From the NCBI GenBank assembly GCA_013823855.1, contig PNMW01000073.1:1-64000 (forward strand): DNA of 64,000 bases, in the 5' to 3' direction. Below the pieces are notes generated by a model. That model saw nothing but the letters and a program-made list of their open reading frames with translations. It did no database searches and was not told where the DNA came from. How positions within the stretch are numbered: position 1 is the stretch's first letter; the number at the start of each line of letters is the position of its first letter. Origin of the DNA: Lysobacteraceae bacterium (GTDB taxonomy: Bacteria; Pseudomonadota; Gammaproteobacteria; Nevskiales; Nevskiaceae). The translations under genes were made by a program, and so were the position numbers. Positions 53,615 through 62,851 of the stretch are shown piece after piece.

Positions 53615-54546
53615 GTGCGGCGATAGACATCCTCGGCACCGGGCGGCCGGTGCTTGAAGCGGCGATGGCTCCAGAAGTACTGCTCCGGGCACTTCAGCAC
53701 CGCGTCCTCGATCAGCGCATTGATGCGCCGGGCATCGGCGACGTCATCGCCGCTCGGGAAGTTCTCCAGTGCCGGCTGCACGGTGACGAGGTAGCGGCCA
53801 TTGCGCCGCTCGCCGAAGAACGGCACCACCCTGGCGCGGCCGAGCGTGGCCAGCTTGGCGGTCGCGGTCAGGGTCAGGGTCGGCACGCCGAAGAACGGCA
53901 CGAAGATCGCGCCCGGCACTTCCAGCGTCTGGTCCGGCCCGTACCAGACGGCGTGGCCGCTGCGCAGCGCCCGCAGCAGGCTTTTCAGATCGTCCTTCGG
54001 CAGCGCCGGCCGGCCCGAGCGCTCGGCGCGCCAGCGGTGCATCCACCAGTCGACGAAGGCGTTGTCGGCCGGCCGGTACATCGCGTGGAACGGCCGCTGC
54101 GCCAGACAGATGCCGCGCGCCGCCATCTCCAGCTGGGTGAAATGCCCGGTCAGCAGCAGCACGCCGGCACCGTCGGCATGGGCGGCATCGAGATGCTCGA
54201 TGCCGCGTACCTCGATGCGGTCGCGGAGCTTGGCGTCCGGTGCCAGCCAGGCCAGCAGCGCTTCGAACAGGCCCATGCCGAGCGCCCGGAAATGGCCTTC
54301 GACCATCCGCACGATGGTCGGCTCGTCGAGTTCCGGAAAGCACAGCCTCAGGTTGATGCGGACGATCCGGCGGCGGCTCGGCAGCAGCCGCCAGACGGTC
54401 CAGCCGATGCCCGAGCCGATCGCCAGCAGCCAGCCGACGGGCAGCCGGCACAGCAAACGTCCGATGCCGAGCAGCGCCCAGGCCAGCCACCAGCGCGGAT
54501 GCAGCAGGGCGCGCGGCAGCGGCGCGGTTTCGGGGGCGGTGCTCAT
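53611..54546 (-). CDS. Lipid A biosynthesis acyltransferase (LpxL/HtrB family)
   Basis: The 311-residue protein has an N-terminal membrane anchor (WWLAWALLGIGRLLCRLPVGWLLAI) and the LpxL core with the HX4E motif GHFTQLE and the later FVPFFGVPTLTLTATAKLA and WSHRRFKHRPPG. It transfers a secondary acyl chain to Kdo2-lipid A, fitting its place between LPS core genes. Whether it is LpxL- or LpxM-like cannot be decided. Its TAG stop codon (53613-53611) is the GTAG end of the REPIN-like element. Confidence 0.9.
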   Translation of the reverse strand: MSTAPETAPLPRALLHPRWWLAWALLGIGRLLCRLPVGWLLAIGSGIGWTVWRLLPSRRRIVRINLRLCFPELDEPTIVRMVEGHFRALGMGLFEALLAWLAPDAKLRDRIEVRGIEHLDAAHADGAGVLLLTGHFTQLEMAARGICLAQRPFHAMYRPADNAFVDWWMHRWRAERSGRPALPKDDLKSLLRALRSGHAVWYGPDQTLEVPGAIFVPFFGVPTLTLTATAKLATLGRARVVPFFGERRNGRYLVTVQPALENFPSGDDVADARRINALIEDAVLKCPEQYFWSHRRFKHRPPGAEDVYRRT

Positions 54547-54596
54547 CGGCGCAGTTTATCGTTGCGTGCCTGTCGATAGCCCCCCATCCTTGCGCC

Positions 54597-55892
54597 GTGC
54601 GCCTCGCCTACACCCTCCTGCTCTACCTCGCAGCGCCGTTCGCGCTGCTGCGCCTGCTGTGGAAAAGCCGGCAGCTGGCCGGCTATCGCGGCCGCATCGG
54701 CGAGCGCTTCGGCTTCGTGCCGCCGGCGCCGGGCGAGGGCGTCGCGGTCTGGGTCCATGCGGTGTCGGTCGGCGAGGCGCTGGCCGCCCAGCCGCTGATC
54801 GAGGCGCTGATCGCCCGCCACGGCGAGCGCCGCGTCTGGGTCACCAGCACCACGCCGACCGGTTCCGCGCGGGTCGTCGCGGCGTTCGGTGATCGCGTGC
54901 TGCACAGCTATGCCCCCTACGACCTGCCGGACGTGGTCGGCCGCTTCCTCGGCCGGGTGCGTCCGGGCCGCTTCGTGGTGATGGAAACCGAGCTGTGGCC
55001 GAACCTGTTCCGGGCCTGCGCGGTGCGCGGCATTCCGCTGACCATCGCCAATGCCCGGCTGTCGCCGCGCAGCTTTCGCGGTTACGGCCGGGTCCGCGGC
55101 TTCATGCGCGACACCCTGTCCGACGTGACCATGGTCGCCGCCCAGTCGAAGTCCGACGCCGCCCGCTTCCGCACGCTCGGCGGCCGGCGCGAGCGGGTCC
55201 GGGTGATCGGCAACCTGAAGTTCGATCTGGCATTGCCGGGTCCGAGCATCGACGACGGCCGCCGCCTGCGGGCGCGCTTCGGCCCGCGCCCGGCGTGGAT
55301 CGCGGCCTCGACCCATGACGGCGAGGAAGCCGCCGCGCTCGCCGCCCACGCGGCCGTGCTCGAACTGCAGCCGGATGCGCTGCTGCTGCTGGTGCCGCGC
55401 CATCCGCAGCGTTTCGGCGCGGTCTGGTCGCTGATCGAGGAGGCCGGTCTGGCCGGCGAACGCCGCTCGCGGCTGGCCGCGCTCGACAAGTCCGGCCACG
55501 CGCCGGATCTGGCCGAGGTGCAGGTATTCCTCGGCGACAGCATGGGCGAGATGTTCCTGTACCTGGCGATGGCCGACGTCGCCTTCGTCGGCGGCAGCCT
55601 GGCGCCGGTCGGCGGCCACAACGTGCTGGAACCGGCCGCGCTCGGCCTGCCGGTGCTGTTCGGCCCGCAGATGCACAACTTCGTCGCTGCCCGCGAGCTG
55701 CTGCTGGAACGCGACGCGGCCATCGAAGTCGCCGATGCGGCGCAGCTGGCCGAGGAACTGGCGGTGCTGCTCGCCCATCCCGAGCGCTGCCGGGCGATGG
55801 GCGAAGCCGGGTCGGCGGCGGTCGCCGGCAATCGCGGCGCGCTGAAGCGGCTGCTGACCCTGATCGAAGCCCAGATTCCCGCGCACGCATGA
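54597..55892 (+). CDS. waaA: 3-deoxy-D-manno-octulosonic acid transferase WaaA
   Basis: The 431-residue GT30 enzyme adds Kdo to lipid IVA. A short N-terminal membrane segment is followed by RGRIGERFGF, WVHAVSVGEALAAQPL with the catalytic Glu, VMETELWPNLF, NARLS and VGGSLAPVGGHNVLEPAALGLPVLFGPQMHNF in the C-terminal half. Start is GTG at 54597; divergent from lpxL. The following exonuclease gene starts 4 bases before the stop. Confidence 0.95.
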   Translation: MRLAYTLLLYLAAPFALLRLLWKSRQLAGYRGRIGERFGFVPPAPGEGVAVWVHAVSVGEALAAQPLIEALIARHGERRVWVTSTTPTGSARVVAAFGDRVLHSYAPYDLPDVVGRFLGRVRPGRFVVMETELWPNLFRACAVRGIPLTIANARLSPRSFRGYGRVRGFMRDTLSDVTMVAAQSKSDAARFRTLGGRRERVRVIGNLKFDLALPGPSIDDGRRLRARFGPRPAWIAASTHDGEEAAALAAHAAVLELQPDALLLLVPRHPQRFGAVWSLIEEAGLAGERRSRLAALDKSGHAPDLAEVQVFLGDSMGEMFLYLAMADVAFVGGSLAPVGGHNVLEPAALGLPVLFGPQMHNFVAARELLLERDAAIEVADAAQLAEELAVLLAHPERCRAMGEAGSAAVAGNRGALKRLLTLIEAQIPAHA

Positions 55893-56941
55893 AGCCCGAT
55901 GATCTGGTGATCGTGCGGCCCGAAGGCCTGTACTGCCCGCATGGCGATTTCCACATCGACCCCTGGCGCGGCGTGCCGCGCGCGGTGATCACCCATGCCC
56001 ATGCCGACCACGCCCGCGGCGGCAGCCAGCATTACTGGGCCGCCGCCCGAGGCCAGGCGCTGCTGCGCGAACGGCTCGGCAAGCAGGCATCGATCACGCC
56101 GCTGGCCTATGGCGAAACGGCGCGCTTCGGCGAAGTCACCGTGTCGCTGCACCCGGCCGGCCACATCCTCGGCTCGGCCCAGGTGCGGATCGTCCATGAC
56201 GACGGCCGAATCTGGGGCGTGTCCGGCGACTTCAAGCGCGACCGCGACCCGAGCTGCGACGCCTTCGAGCCGTTCGCCTGCGATACCTGGATCACCGAAG
56301 CGACGTTCGCGCTGCCGATCTACCGCTGGACCGACACCCGCGAGATCGCCGCCGAAATCTTCGCCTGGTGGCAGGCCTGCAAGGCCGATGGCCAGAGTGC
56401 GGTGCTGTTCTGCTACTCGCTCGGCAAGGCGCAGCGGGTGCTCGCCGAGCTGACCGGATTCACCGATGAAACCGTCTACGTCCACGGCGCGATGCCGGGC
56501 CTGATCAAGGCCTACCGCGCCGCCGGCATCCGCATGCTGCCGACCGAGGCGGTCGGCAACATTCCAAAGGGCACCTCGTTCGCCGGCAAGCTGGTGCTGG
56601 CGCCGCCCGGCGCCAGCGGCACGCCGTGGATGAAGCGCCTGCACCCGTACTCGACCGGCTTCGCCAGCGGCTGGATGCGCGTGCGCGGCGGCAAGCGCCG
56701 GCTGGCCTACGATCGCGGGTTCGTGCTCAGCGACCACGCCGACTGGGACTCGCTGCTGGCGACCATCGACGACACCGGTGCCCGCCGCGTCCTGGTCACC
56801 CACGGTCACGGCGACGCGCTGATCGCCCACCTGACGGCGCGCGGCATCGAGGCGTCGATGCTGGCGACCAAGTTCGAGGGCGAAGGCGGTGCGGCGGCGG
56901 ACGACGCGGCCGAACGGGTCGACAGCGCCGCCGCCGAATGA
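55889..56941 (+). CDS. Ligase-associated beta-CASP MBL exonuclease
   Basis: The 350-residue metallo-beta-lactamase-fold nuclease has THAHADHARGG (His36, His38, Asp40, His41), HPAGHILGSAQVR, SGDFKRDRDP, VLFCYSLGKAQR and SDHADWDSLL, the pattern of the ligase-associated DNA exonuclease family. It trims DNA ends together with an ATP-dependent ligase. Its ATG overlaps the waaA stop, and the ligase gene follows 91 bases later. In many genomes a DEXH helicase and a phosphoesterase complete the set; they are not in this window. Confidence 0.88.
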   Translation: MKPDDLVIVRPEGLYCPHGDFHIDPWRGVPRAVITHAHADHARGGSQHYWAAARGQALLRERLGKQASITPLAYGETARFGEVTVSLHPAGHILGSAQVRIVHDDGRIWGVSGDFKRDRDPSCDAFEPFACDTWITEATFALPIYRWTDTREIAAEIFAWWQACKADGQSAVLFCYSLGKAQRVLAELTGFTDETVYVHGAMPGLIKAYRAAGIRMLPTEAVGNIPKGTSFAGKLVLAPPGASGTPWMKRLHPYSTGFASGWMRVRGGKRRLAYDRGFVLSDHADWDSLLATIDDTGARRVLVTHGHGDALIAHLTARGIEASMLATKFEGEGGAAADDAAERVDSAAAE

Positions 56942-57032
56942 TGCCGACGGTGGCTGAGCCGAAGCCCGCAGCGGCCAGGCCGATCGCGATGCCGGCAGCG
57001 ATGACGGCCTGCCGCGCTCCGCAGGCGCGACG

Positions 57033-58799
57033 ATGAAGCGCTTCGCCGCGCTCTATGCCCGGCTCGACGACAGCCGCGCGACCTCGGCGAAGGTCGAGGC
57101 GATGCGCGCCTACTTCGCGGAGGCACCGGCCGCCGATGCCGCCTGGGGCCTGTACTTCCTGTCCGGCCAGCGGCTCAAGCGGCTGATCGCGCCGACCCTG
57201 CTGCGCAGCTGGATCAGCGACGCCACCGGGCTGGCACCGGCGATCGTCGAGGAGTGCTACGCCCATGTCGGCGATCTGGCCGAAACCCTGGCCCTGCTGC
57301 TCGATCGCGCCGCGCGCCCGCAGCCGCCGATCGAGCGCGGGCTGGCCGAATGGGTCGCCTGGCTGCTGGCGCTGCGCGAGCAGGAGGTCGAGGCGCAGCG
57401 CACGGCGCTGCTCGACGTCTGGGCGCGGCTGCCGCTCGACGAATGCTTTTTGTTCAACAAGCTGCTGACCGGTGCGCTGCGGGTCGGCGTATCCAGCGGG
57501 CTGGCGGCGCGGGCGCTGGCGCTGCATGCGGGGCTCGATGAAACCCTGATCGCGCAGCGACTGATGGGCGAGTGGCTGCGCGTTGCGAGCACGGCTCGCA
57601 GCCGCCACGAACGCCCGGCCATGAATGGCCGGGCCGGCGGTGGTGAAGACGGGCTTCCCGCAGCCGTGAAGGGCGACTCGCTGGCCAACCATCCCGACAG
57701 CGCGGCCCAAGCCTTCGCCGCGCTGCTGGCGCCCGGCAGCGCCGAAGCGCATCCCTCGCAGCCCTACCCGTTCTGCCTGGCCAGCCCGATCGAGGATGCG
57801 CCGGATGCGATCTGGGACGCCGGCCTGCCGTCCGGGCTAGGGCCGGTCGCCGACTACCTCGCCGAATGGAAGTGGGATGGCATTCGCGGCCAGCTGATCC
57901 GCCGCGCCGGGCAGACCTTCCTGTGGTCGCGTGGCGAAGAGCTGCTCAATGGCCGCTTCCCGGAAATCGAGGCCGCGGCGGCCGGTCTGCCGGATGGCAC
58001 CGTGCTCGACGGCGAAATCCTGGCGCATGACGGCGCGGCGGTGCTGCCGTTCGCGAAGCTGCAGACCCGGATCGGCCGCAAGACCGTCGGCAGGAAGCTG
58101 CTGGCCGAGGCGCCGGTGGCCTTCGTCGCCTACGACCTGATCGAGTGGCTGCACGAGGACTGGCGCGGCCGGTCGCTGGCCGAGCGACGCGCACAGCTTG
58201 AAACCATCGTCGCGAGCAGCGCCGCGCCGCGGCTGAAGCTGTCCGAACCGGTGAGCGCCGACAGCTGGGAGGCGCTGGCGGCATCGAGGGCGGAAGCCCG
58301 CGAACGCGGCGTCGAGGGCCTGATGCTGAAAGCGCGCGATTCCCGCTACCAGACCGGCCGCAAGCGTGGCGCCTGGTGGAAATGGAAGCTGGCGGCGATG
58401 AGCATCGACTGCGTGCTGCTCTATGCGCAGGCCGGTCACGGCCGCCGCGCCAACCTGTACACCGACTACACGCTGGCGGTCTGGGAAGGCCCGAACCCCG
58501 GCGAAGGCCTGCTGCTGCCGGTTGCCAAGGCCTATTCCGGGCTCACCGATGCCGAGCTGACCAGGATGGACAGCTGGATCAAGAAGCACACGCGCGAGAA
58601 GTTCGGCCCGGTGCGCAGCGTCGAGGCCAGCGCCGACGCCGGGCAGGTGTTCGAGATCGCCTTCGAAGGCATCCAGGCCAGCAGCCGCCACAAGGCCGGC
58701 GTGGCGCTGCGCTTTCCGCGCATCGCCCGCTGGCGCACCGACAAGCCGGCCCGCGAAGCCAATACGCTCGCCGACCTGAAGCGCCTGCTGCCGCGCTGA
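57033..58799 (+). CDS. ATP-dependent DNA ligase of the exonuclease-associated family, with in-frame repeat insertion
   Basis: The 588-residue ligase has an N-terminal helical DNA-binding domain (about 1-180), the adenylation domain with the lysine motif EWKWDGIR (catalytic Lys280) and motifs IDCVLLYAQAGHG and GEELLNGRFPEIE, and a C-terminal OB domain (about 455-588). The family is usually about 530-545 residues. The excess lies between MGEW (residue 183) and the adenylation domain, where about 40 residues are Arg/Gly/Ala-rich and encoded by palindromic repeat DNA (57584-57660 and beyond). The reading frame stays open, and all catalytic motifs are intact, so the enzyme may still work. It joins DNA ends together with the upstream exonuclease. 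Confidence 0.88.
   Translation: MKRFAALYARLDDSRATSAKVEAMRAYFAEAPAADAAWGLYFLSGQRLKRLIAPTLLRSWISDATGLAPAIVEECYAHVGDLAETLALLLDRAARPQPPIERGLAEWVAWLLALREQEVEAQRTALLDVWARLPLDECFLFNKLLTGALRVGVSSGLAARALALHAGLDETLIAQRLMGEWLRVASTARSRHERPAMNGRAGGGEDGLPAAVKGDSLANHPDSAAQAFAALLAPGSAEAHPSQPYPFCLASPIEDAPDAIWDAGLPSGLGPVADYLAEWKWDGIRGQLIRRAGQTFLWSRGEELLNGRFPEIEAAAAGLPDGTVLDGEILAHDGAAVLPFAKLQTRIGRKTVGRKLLAEAPVAFVAYDLIEWLHEDWRGRSLAERRAQLETIVASSAAPRLKLSEPVSADSWEALAASRAEARERGVEGLMLKARDSRYQTGRKRGAWWKWKLAAMSIDCVLLYAQAGHGRRANLYTDYTLAVWEGPNPGEGLLLPVAKAYSGLTDAELTRMDSWIKKHTREKFGPVRSVEASADAGQVFEIAFEGIQASSRHKAGVALRFPRIARWRTDKPAREANTLADLKRLLPR
57584..57660. repeat. Palindromic repeat inserted in frame inside the ligase gene
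   Basis: Three palindromes follow one another: TGCGAGC-ACG-GCTCGCA (57584-57600), GCCCGGCCAT-GA-ATGGCCGGGC (57613-57634, 10-bp arms) and CGGG-CTT-CCCG (57650-57660). Such clustered palindromes are typical of intergenic repeats, not coding sequence. Translated, they add residues ASTARSRHERPAMNGRAGGG and following to the ligase. Confidence 0.65.
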
Positions 58800-58819
58800 T
58801 CCGGCGTGCGGTGCCGGCT

Positions 58820-60898
58820 TCAGAACGCGTAGCTGACGCTCAAGGCCAGGTTGTCGCGGTCGTTGAGCACGTTGTAGATCCCGCCGCCGGTATAGAACTG
58901 GTACTGCAGGTTGAGCTTCAGGTTCTGGTTCAGCTCGACATCGAGCAGCGCGTACAGCGTCTTGCGGCCGGACACGAAGTTCGGGGTGTTGGCCGAGGAA
59001 ATGCCGCCCAGATCGTGGAACAGCAGCAGCGCCGGCAGCAGCTGCACGCCTTCGATCAGGTTGTTGTAGGTCAGCCGGGCCAGGGTGCGGTAGCCGTAGG
59101 CCCAGGTCGTCGCGAAACCCTTCACCTGCTGGGTCGGGTTGATGCGCAGCGAGTTCGCCACGCCGTCCGGATCGCCGCTGCCGTCGGCGGCCGGGCCGTA
59201 GTGGGTGCGGTCTCCGGCACCCTCGAGCTGCAGTTTCGACAGCGGCGGCCGGTCGAGGATGGTGGTGGCGCTGAACTCGACGACCCAGGTCAGCGCGTTC
59301 GCCCCGAACGGGTTCTCGGTGATGCTGTACTGGCGGATGCCGGTCAGCGAGAACTGGCCGACCTGGAAGCGCTCCCAGCCGCGCACCCGGTCGCCGCCGC
59401 CGATGGTGGTGCCGCGATAGCCGCTGAGGAAATCCGGAATCGCGGTGCGGGCACCGGGAATGGTCAGCGGTGCCGCGTTGCCGAGGACCTGGGCCGGCAG
59501 CGGGATGTCGGCTTCCGGAAACGCCGGCTGCAGGCCGGCGAACAGCAGGTCGCTGACCGCCACCTGCAGCGGCAGGTTGGGCCGGTACGAGGCCTCGCCG
59601 GCCAGCGACCACGGCCCGGCCGTGGTGTTGAAGCTCAGGCCCAGCAGCTGCACGCCTTCCGGGTAGTCGAGGAACGGCCGCAAGGTATCGACCGGCAGCG
59701 GCTCGCGGCCCGCCGGCAGGCTGACCGCGCCGTTGAAGCCATTGCAGGCGACCAGCGCCGCCGCGAACGAGCCGGCCGCGCCGTCGCGCGTGCACGAGGC
59801 CTCGGCGGCGAACACGCTGAGATACGGCACCCGGCTGTGGTAGCGCATCAGCACCAGGCCCAGTTCGGTGCCGCTGTTGAGATCCTCGGCGTAGTACTTG
59901 AACTGGACGCCGAACTGGCCGTGATCGCCGGGGTAGCCGAAATCCTCGTCGAGCAGGCGCGCGGTGCGGGTGCTGCTGGAGATCAGCCGGGTCGCGCCGG
60001 GCGGGCGGTAGAGGCCGTCCGGATCGTTGGCGAACTGGCCGAGGCCGGTCATGATGAAACGACCGCCGCCGATCACGTTGCTGCCGGAAAAGAAACTGCC
60101 GACGGTATCCGGCATCAGCCGCTGCCAGCGCAGCTGGTAGAAGGCTTCGGCGGTCAGGCCGTCGCTGACTTCGCCGCTGACGCTGAGCGCCGGAATCGGG
60201 CGCAGGAACTCGTTGATCTGCGCGCCGGGCATCCGCACCACGTTGGCATCCAGCGGATTGGCGGCGCTCAGCGTGTTGAACTGGGTCAGCGAGGCTTCAC
60301 CCCAGACCAGCAGCTGGTTGCCGAGGGTCACGGTGGCGTCTTCGCTGCTCAGGCTGACGCTCGCCTCGCGCCACTTGTAGCCGCGGGCGAAGCGCCGGGT
60401 CAGGCTGTCACGGCGCGGCACCCGGGCCGGCTGGAAGAGCGTATTGGTCCGGCTTTCGTCGAAATCGACGTTGACCGGATCGTAGTAGAAGATGCCGCGC
60501 AGCTTGGCGCTCAGCGGCCCGTAGCTCAGGTTCACCGTCGGCGTGAACTTGGTGGTCGCGGCGACCGGATCGAACTTGTCGTAGTTGAGATTGCCGTTGT
60601 CGGAGTTGACGCCGGCATAGGCGCCGACCGCGTTGATCAGCCGCTGGTTCGGCTCCGGGCTGCCGGACAGCGACATGCAGTCGTCCGGCGCGCACAGCAG
60701 CTGCTGGCCGGGCACGTCGGTCTTGCCGAGCAGGCGCTGGTCGCGGTCGCTGGTGCGGATCGCGACGCCGGTGCTGAGCACGCCGCCGACCTCGGCATGG
60801 AAGTCGCCGCGATCGAATTCCAGCGCGGCGACCGGCGCGGCGAGCAGCAGCGCAGCGGCCAGCAGCGCCGGGAACCACGTGTTCGGTATCGTGCCCAT
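58820..60898 (-). CDS. DUF1302 outer membrane protein
   Basis: The 692-residue precursor has a signal peptide (PALLAAALLLAAPVAA-LE), a DUF1302 N-terminal segment (RGDFHAEVGGVLSTGVAIRT) and many amphipathic beta strands, ending in Phe (LALSVSYAF), typical of an outer membrane barrel. DUF1302 proteins often occur with DUF1329 partners and RND transporters in uptake or export of hydrophobic substrates such as steroids or esters; no partner is visible here. It is divergent from the AraC regulator, which probably controls it. Confidence 0.85.
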   Translation of the reverse strand: MGTIPNTWFPALLAAALLLAAPVAALEFDRGDFHAEVGGVLSTGVAIRTSDRDQRLLGKTDVPGQQLLCAPDDCMSLSGSPEPNQRLINAVGAYAGVNSDNGNLNYDKFDPVAATTKFTPTVNLSYGPLSAKLRGIFYYDPVNVDFDESRTNTLFQPARVPRRDSLTRRFARGYKWREASVSLSSEDATVTLGNQLLVWGEASLTQFNTLSAANPLDANVVRMPGAQINEFLRPIPALSVSGEVSDGLTAEAFYQLRWQRLMPDTVGSFFSGSNVIGGGRFIMTGLGQFANDPDGLYRPPGATRLISSSTRTARLLDEDFGYPGDHGQFGVQFKYYAEDLNSGTELGLVLMRYHSRVPYLSVFAAEASCTRDGAAGSFAAALVACNGFNGAVSLPAGREPLPVDTLRPFLDYPEGVQLLGLSFNTTAGPWSLAGEASYRPNLPLQVAVSDLLFAGLQPAFPEADIPLPAQVLGNAAPLTIPGARTAIPDFLSGYRGTTIGGGDRVRGWERFQVGQFSLTGIRQYSITENPFGANALTWVVEFSATTILDRPPLSKLQLEGAGDRTHYGPAADGSGDPDGVANSLRINPTQQVKGFATTWAYGYRTLARLTYNNLIEGVQLLPALLLFHDLGGISSANTPNFVSGRKTLYALLDVELNQNLKLNLQYQFYTGGGIYNVLNDRDNLALSVSYAF

Positions 60899-61043
60899 CG
60901 CTCCCCCGGCGCGTCGTGATGCGCGCGCTGCTGAACCGCAAGCGCCTGTTGTAGGCCAGCGCGGCCCCCCACGCTCGACCTTGCGGGACATACTCTGGGC
61001 ACAGCGGGACAAGAGCCGCAAAGGCCAGACGGATGCGGATGCG

Positions 61044-62066
61044 ATGAGCGAGGACGCGACAACCATCAATACCTGGGCGATTGCGCTGGTGCGCACGCTC
61101 GATGCCCGTGGCTGCGCCGGCCGCGCGCTGCTGGTCGAGGCCGGGCTCGACCCGGCGCTGCTCGGCGATCCCAACGGCCGGGTGCCGGTGTCCGGCATGG
61201 TCCGCCTGTGGCGGCTGGCGGTCGCCGCCACCGGCGATCCCTGCCTGGGCCTGAAGGTGGCCGCCTACGTGCAGCCGGCCACCTTCCATAGCCTGGGCCT
61301 GGCGCTGCTGGCCAGCCAGACGCTCGAAGACGCGCTGCTGCGCTCGGCGCGCTACTCGCGCATCGTCAGCAATGCGGTCACGGTGCGCATCGAACGCGGC
61401 GCGACCGAAGCCCGGCAGGTCGTCGAATGGCGGATGGCGACCCCGGTGGTCGAGGAAGCCATCGATCTGGTGATGGCCTCGACGGTCAAGATGGGCCTGC
61501 TGCTGCTGGCCATCGACCCGGCGGCGCAGCGGCCGATGCACCTGCGCCTGCGCCGCGCGGCGACACCGGCGATGCGCGCCGAGTTCGCCGCCCACTTCGC
61601 CTGCCCGATCGACTTCGAGGCCGGCGAGAACTCGCTGGCGCTGCCGCTGGAGTGGCTGGACCGGCCGCTGCCGATGGCCAATCCGCAGCTCGCGCGGCAG
61701 AACGACCTGGTGGTCATGGAATACCTCGCCCGCCACGACGGTTCGCGGCTGGCCGAAAAGGTCCGTGCGCTGCTGGTCAGCCGGCTGCCGGCCGGCGAGC
61801 CGTCGCGGGCCGAGGTCGCGCAGGCGCTGCTGCTGTCGGAGAAGACCCTGCAGCGCCGCCTGCGCGACGAGGACACCAGCTACCAGCAGCTGCTCGACGA
61901 GCTGCGCCGCGACCTGGCGCAGAAATACCTCCGGGAACCGACCGCGTCGGTCTGCGAGGTGACCTTCCGGCTCGGCTTTTCGGACCAGAGCAGCTTCACG
62001 CGCGCGTTCCGCCGCTGGACCGGCCAGACCCCCGGCGAGTACCGCAGCCAGCCGGACCGGCCCTGA
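61044..62066 (+). CDS. AraC-family transcriptional regulator
   Basis: The 340-residue regulator has an N-terminal ligand-binding domain of the arabinose-binding-like type (about 1-195) and a C-terminal double HTH (about 240-335): VAQALLLSEKTLQRRLRDEDTSYQQLLDELR then VCEVTFRLGFSDQSSFTRAFRRWTGQTPGEYR. The HTH is well preserved. The adjacent divergent DUF1302 gene is the obvious target. The ATG at 61044 is chosen as the first start giving the domain. Confidence 0.88.
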   Translation: MSEDATTINTWAIALVRTLDARGCAGRALLVEAGLDPALLGDPNGRVPVSGMVRLWRLAVAATGDPCLGLKVAAYVQPATFHSLGLALLASQTLEDALLRSARYSRIVSNAVTVRIERGATEARQVVEWRMATPVVEEAIDLVMASTVKMGLLLLAIDPAAQRPMHLRLRRAATPAMRAEFAAHFACPIDFEAGENSLALPLEWLDRPLPMANPQLARQNDLVVMEYLARHDGSRLAEKVRALLVSRLPAGEPSRAEVAQALLLSEKTLQRRLRDEDTSYQQLLDELRRDLAQKYLREPTASVCEVTFRLGFSDQSSFTRAFRRWTGQTPGEYRSQPDRP

Positions 62067-62185
62067 TCCGGGTCTGGGCCGCAGCGCTGTCCCGAGCGGC
62101 CCAAGCGCTGGCCGGGAAGGGCAAGACGGCGCCGGTCGGCGGGTCTAGTGTCGAGGCCTGCATGAACCGGCGGAGGGCAGCGGCG

Positions 62186-62851
62186 ATGACCGGAATCAAG
62201 GAGCGGCTCCAGCGCCGCTGGCTGCCGCGGCTGGTGGTTGCACTGGCGCGCCGGCAACGGGCCCGTCCATTGCCGGCCGCGGCTGCGATCGAGCTGTACT
62301 TCGCCTGCGACGACCCCTGTGCGGCGATCGCCCTGCCGGCGCTGGCGGCGCTCGCCGCCGAGCGCGGCGTGCCGCTGCAGCTCTATCCGCTGATCGCGCG
62401 TGGCATCGGCGGCGACCCGGCCGCCGACGCCCGTGCGCGGCACGCCGTTCGCGATGCCGATCGGCTGGCTCGTCGTGGGGGCCGCCAGCTGTCGCGCCGC
62501 TCGCCGCTGGCGGCGGCCGACACCGCATTCCTCGCCGGCTGGATCGAAAGCCTGCGCGGCACGCCGGCCATGGTCCCGTTCGCGATCGCCGTGATCGAGC
62601 AGCTGTGGCTTGTCGATGGCGATACGCCGCCCGCCGCCAGCCACTATGCGCCGCTGTTCCACCGCATGGCCGGCCACCCCGCGCCGTCGCCGGAGGCGAC
62701 CCAGCCGTCGCTGGCTGCCAACCATCGCCGGCTGCGCCGGCTGGGCCACTGGGAATCTCCGGCCGCGCGGATCGGCGGCGAATGGTTCTTCGCCCACGAA
62801 CGCCTTGCCCAGATCGGCGAATGCCTCGATCGCCGGAAGGCCCGCGCATGA
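62186..62851 (+). CDS. Thioredoxin-fold (DsbA-family) protein with CDDPC motif
   Basis: The 221-residue protein begins MTGIKERLQRR, with GGAGG 9 bases before the ATG at 62186 (an in-frame ATG at 62162 lacks that). It contains YFACDDPCAAIALPALAAL near residue 40, which aligns with the start of the DsbA/2-hydroxychromene-2-carboxylate isomerase (HCCA) fold. The two Cys are three residues apart instead of the CxxC spacing, so disulfide exchange is uncertain. Its stop overlaps the next gene (ATGA), a relative of the same fold. Confidence 0.65.
   Translation: MTGIKERLQRRWLPRLVVALARRQRARPLPAAAAIELYFACDDPCAAIALPALAALAAERGVPLQLYPLIARGIGGDPAADARARHAVRDADRLARRGGRQLSRRSPLAAADTAFLAGWIESLRGTPAMVPFAIAVIEQLWLVDGDTPPAASHYAPLFHRMAGHPAPSPEATQPSLAANHRRLRRLGHWESPAARIGGEWFFAHERLAQIGECLDRRKARA

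Noticed and set aside
58376..60919. An 847-codon open frame on the plus strand
   Set aside because: It is antisense to the DUF1302 gene and overlaps the ligase in another frame; the translation is low-complexity Arg/Ala/Gly and matches no family.
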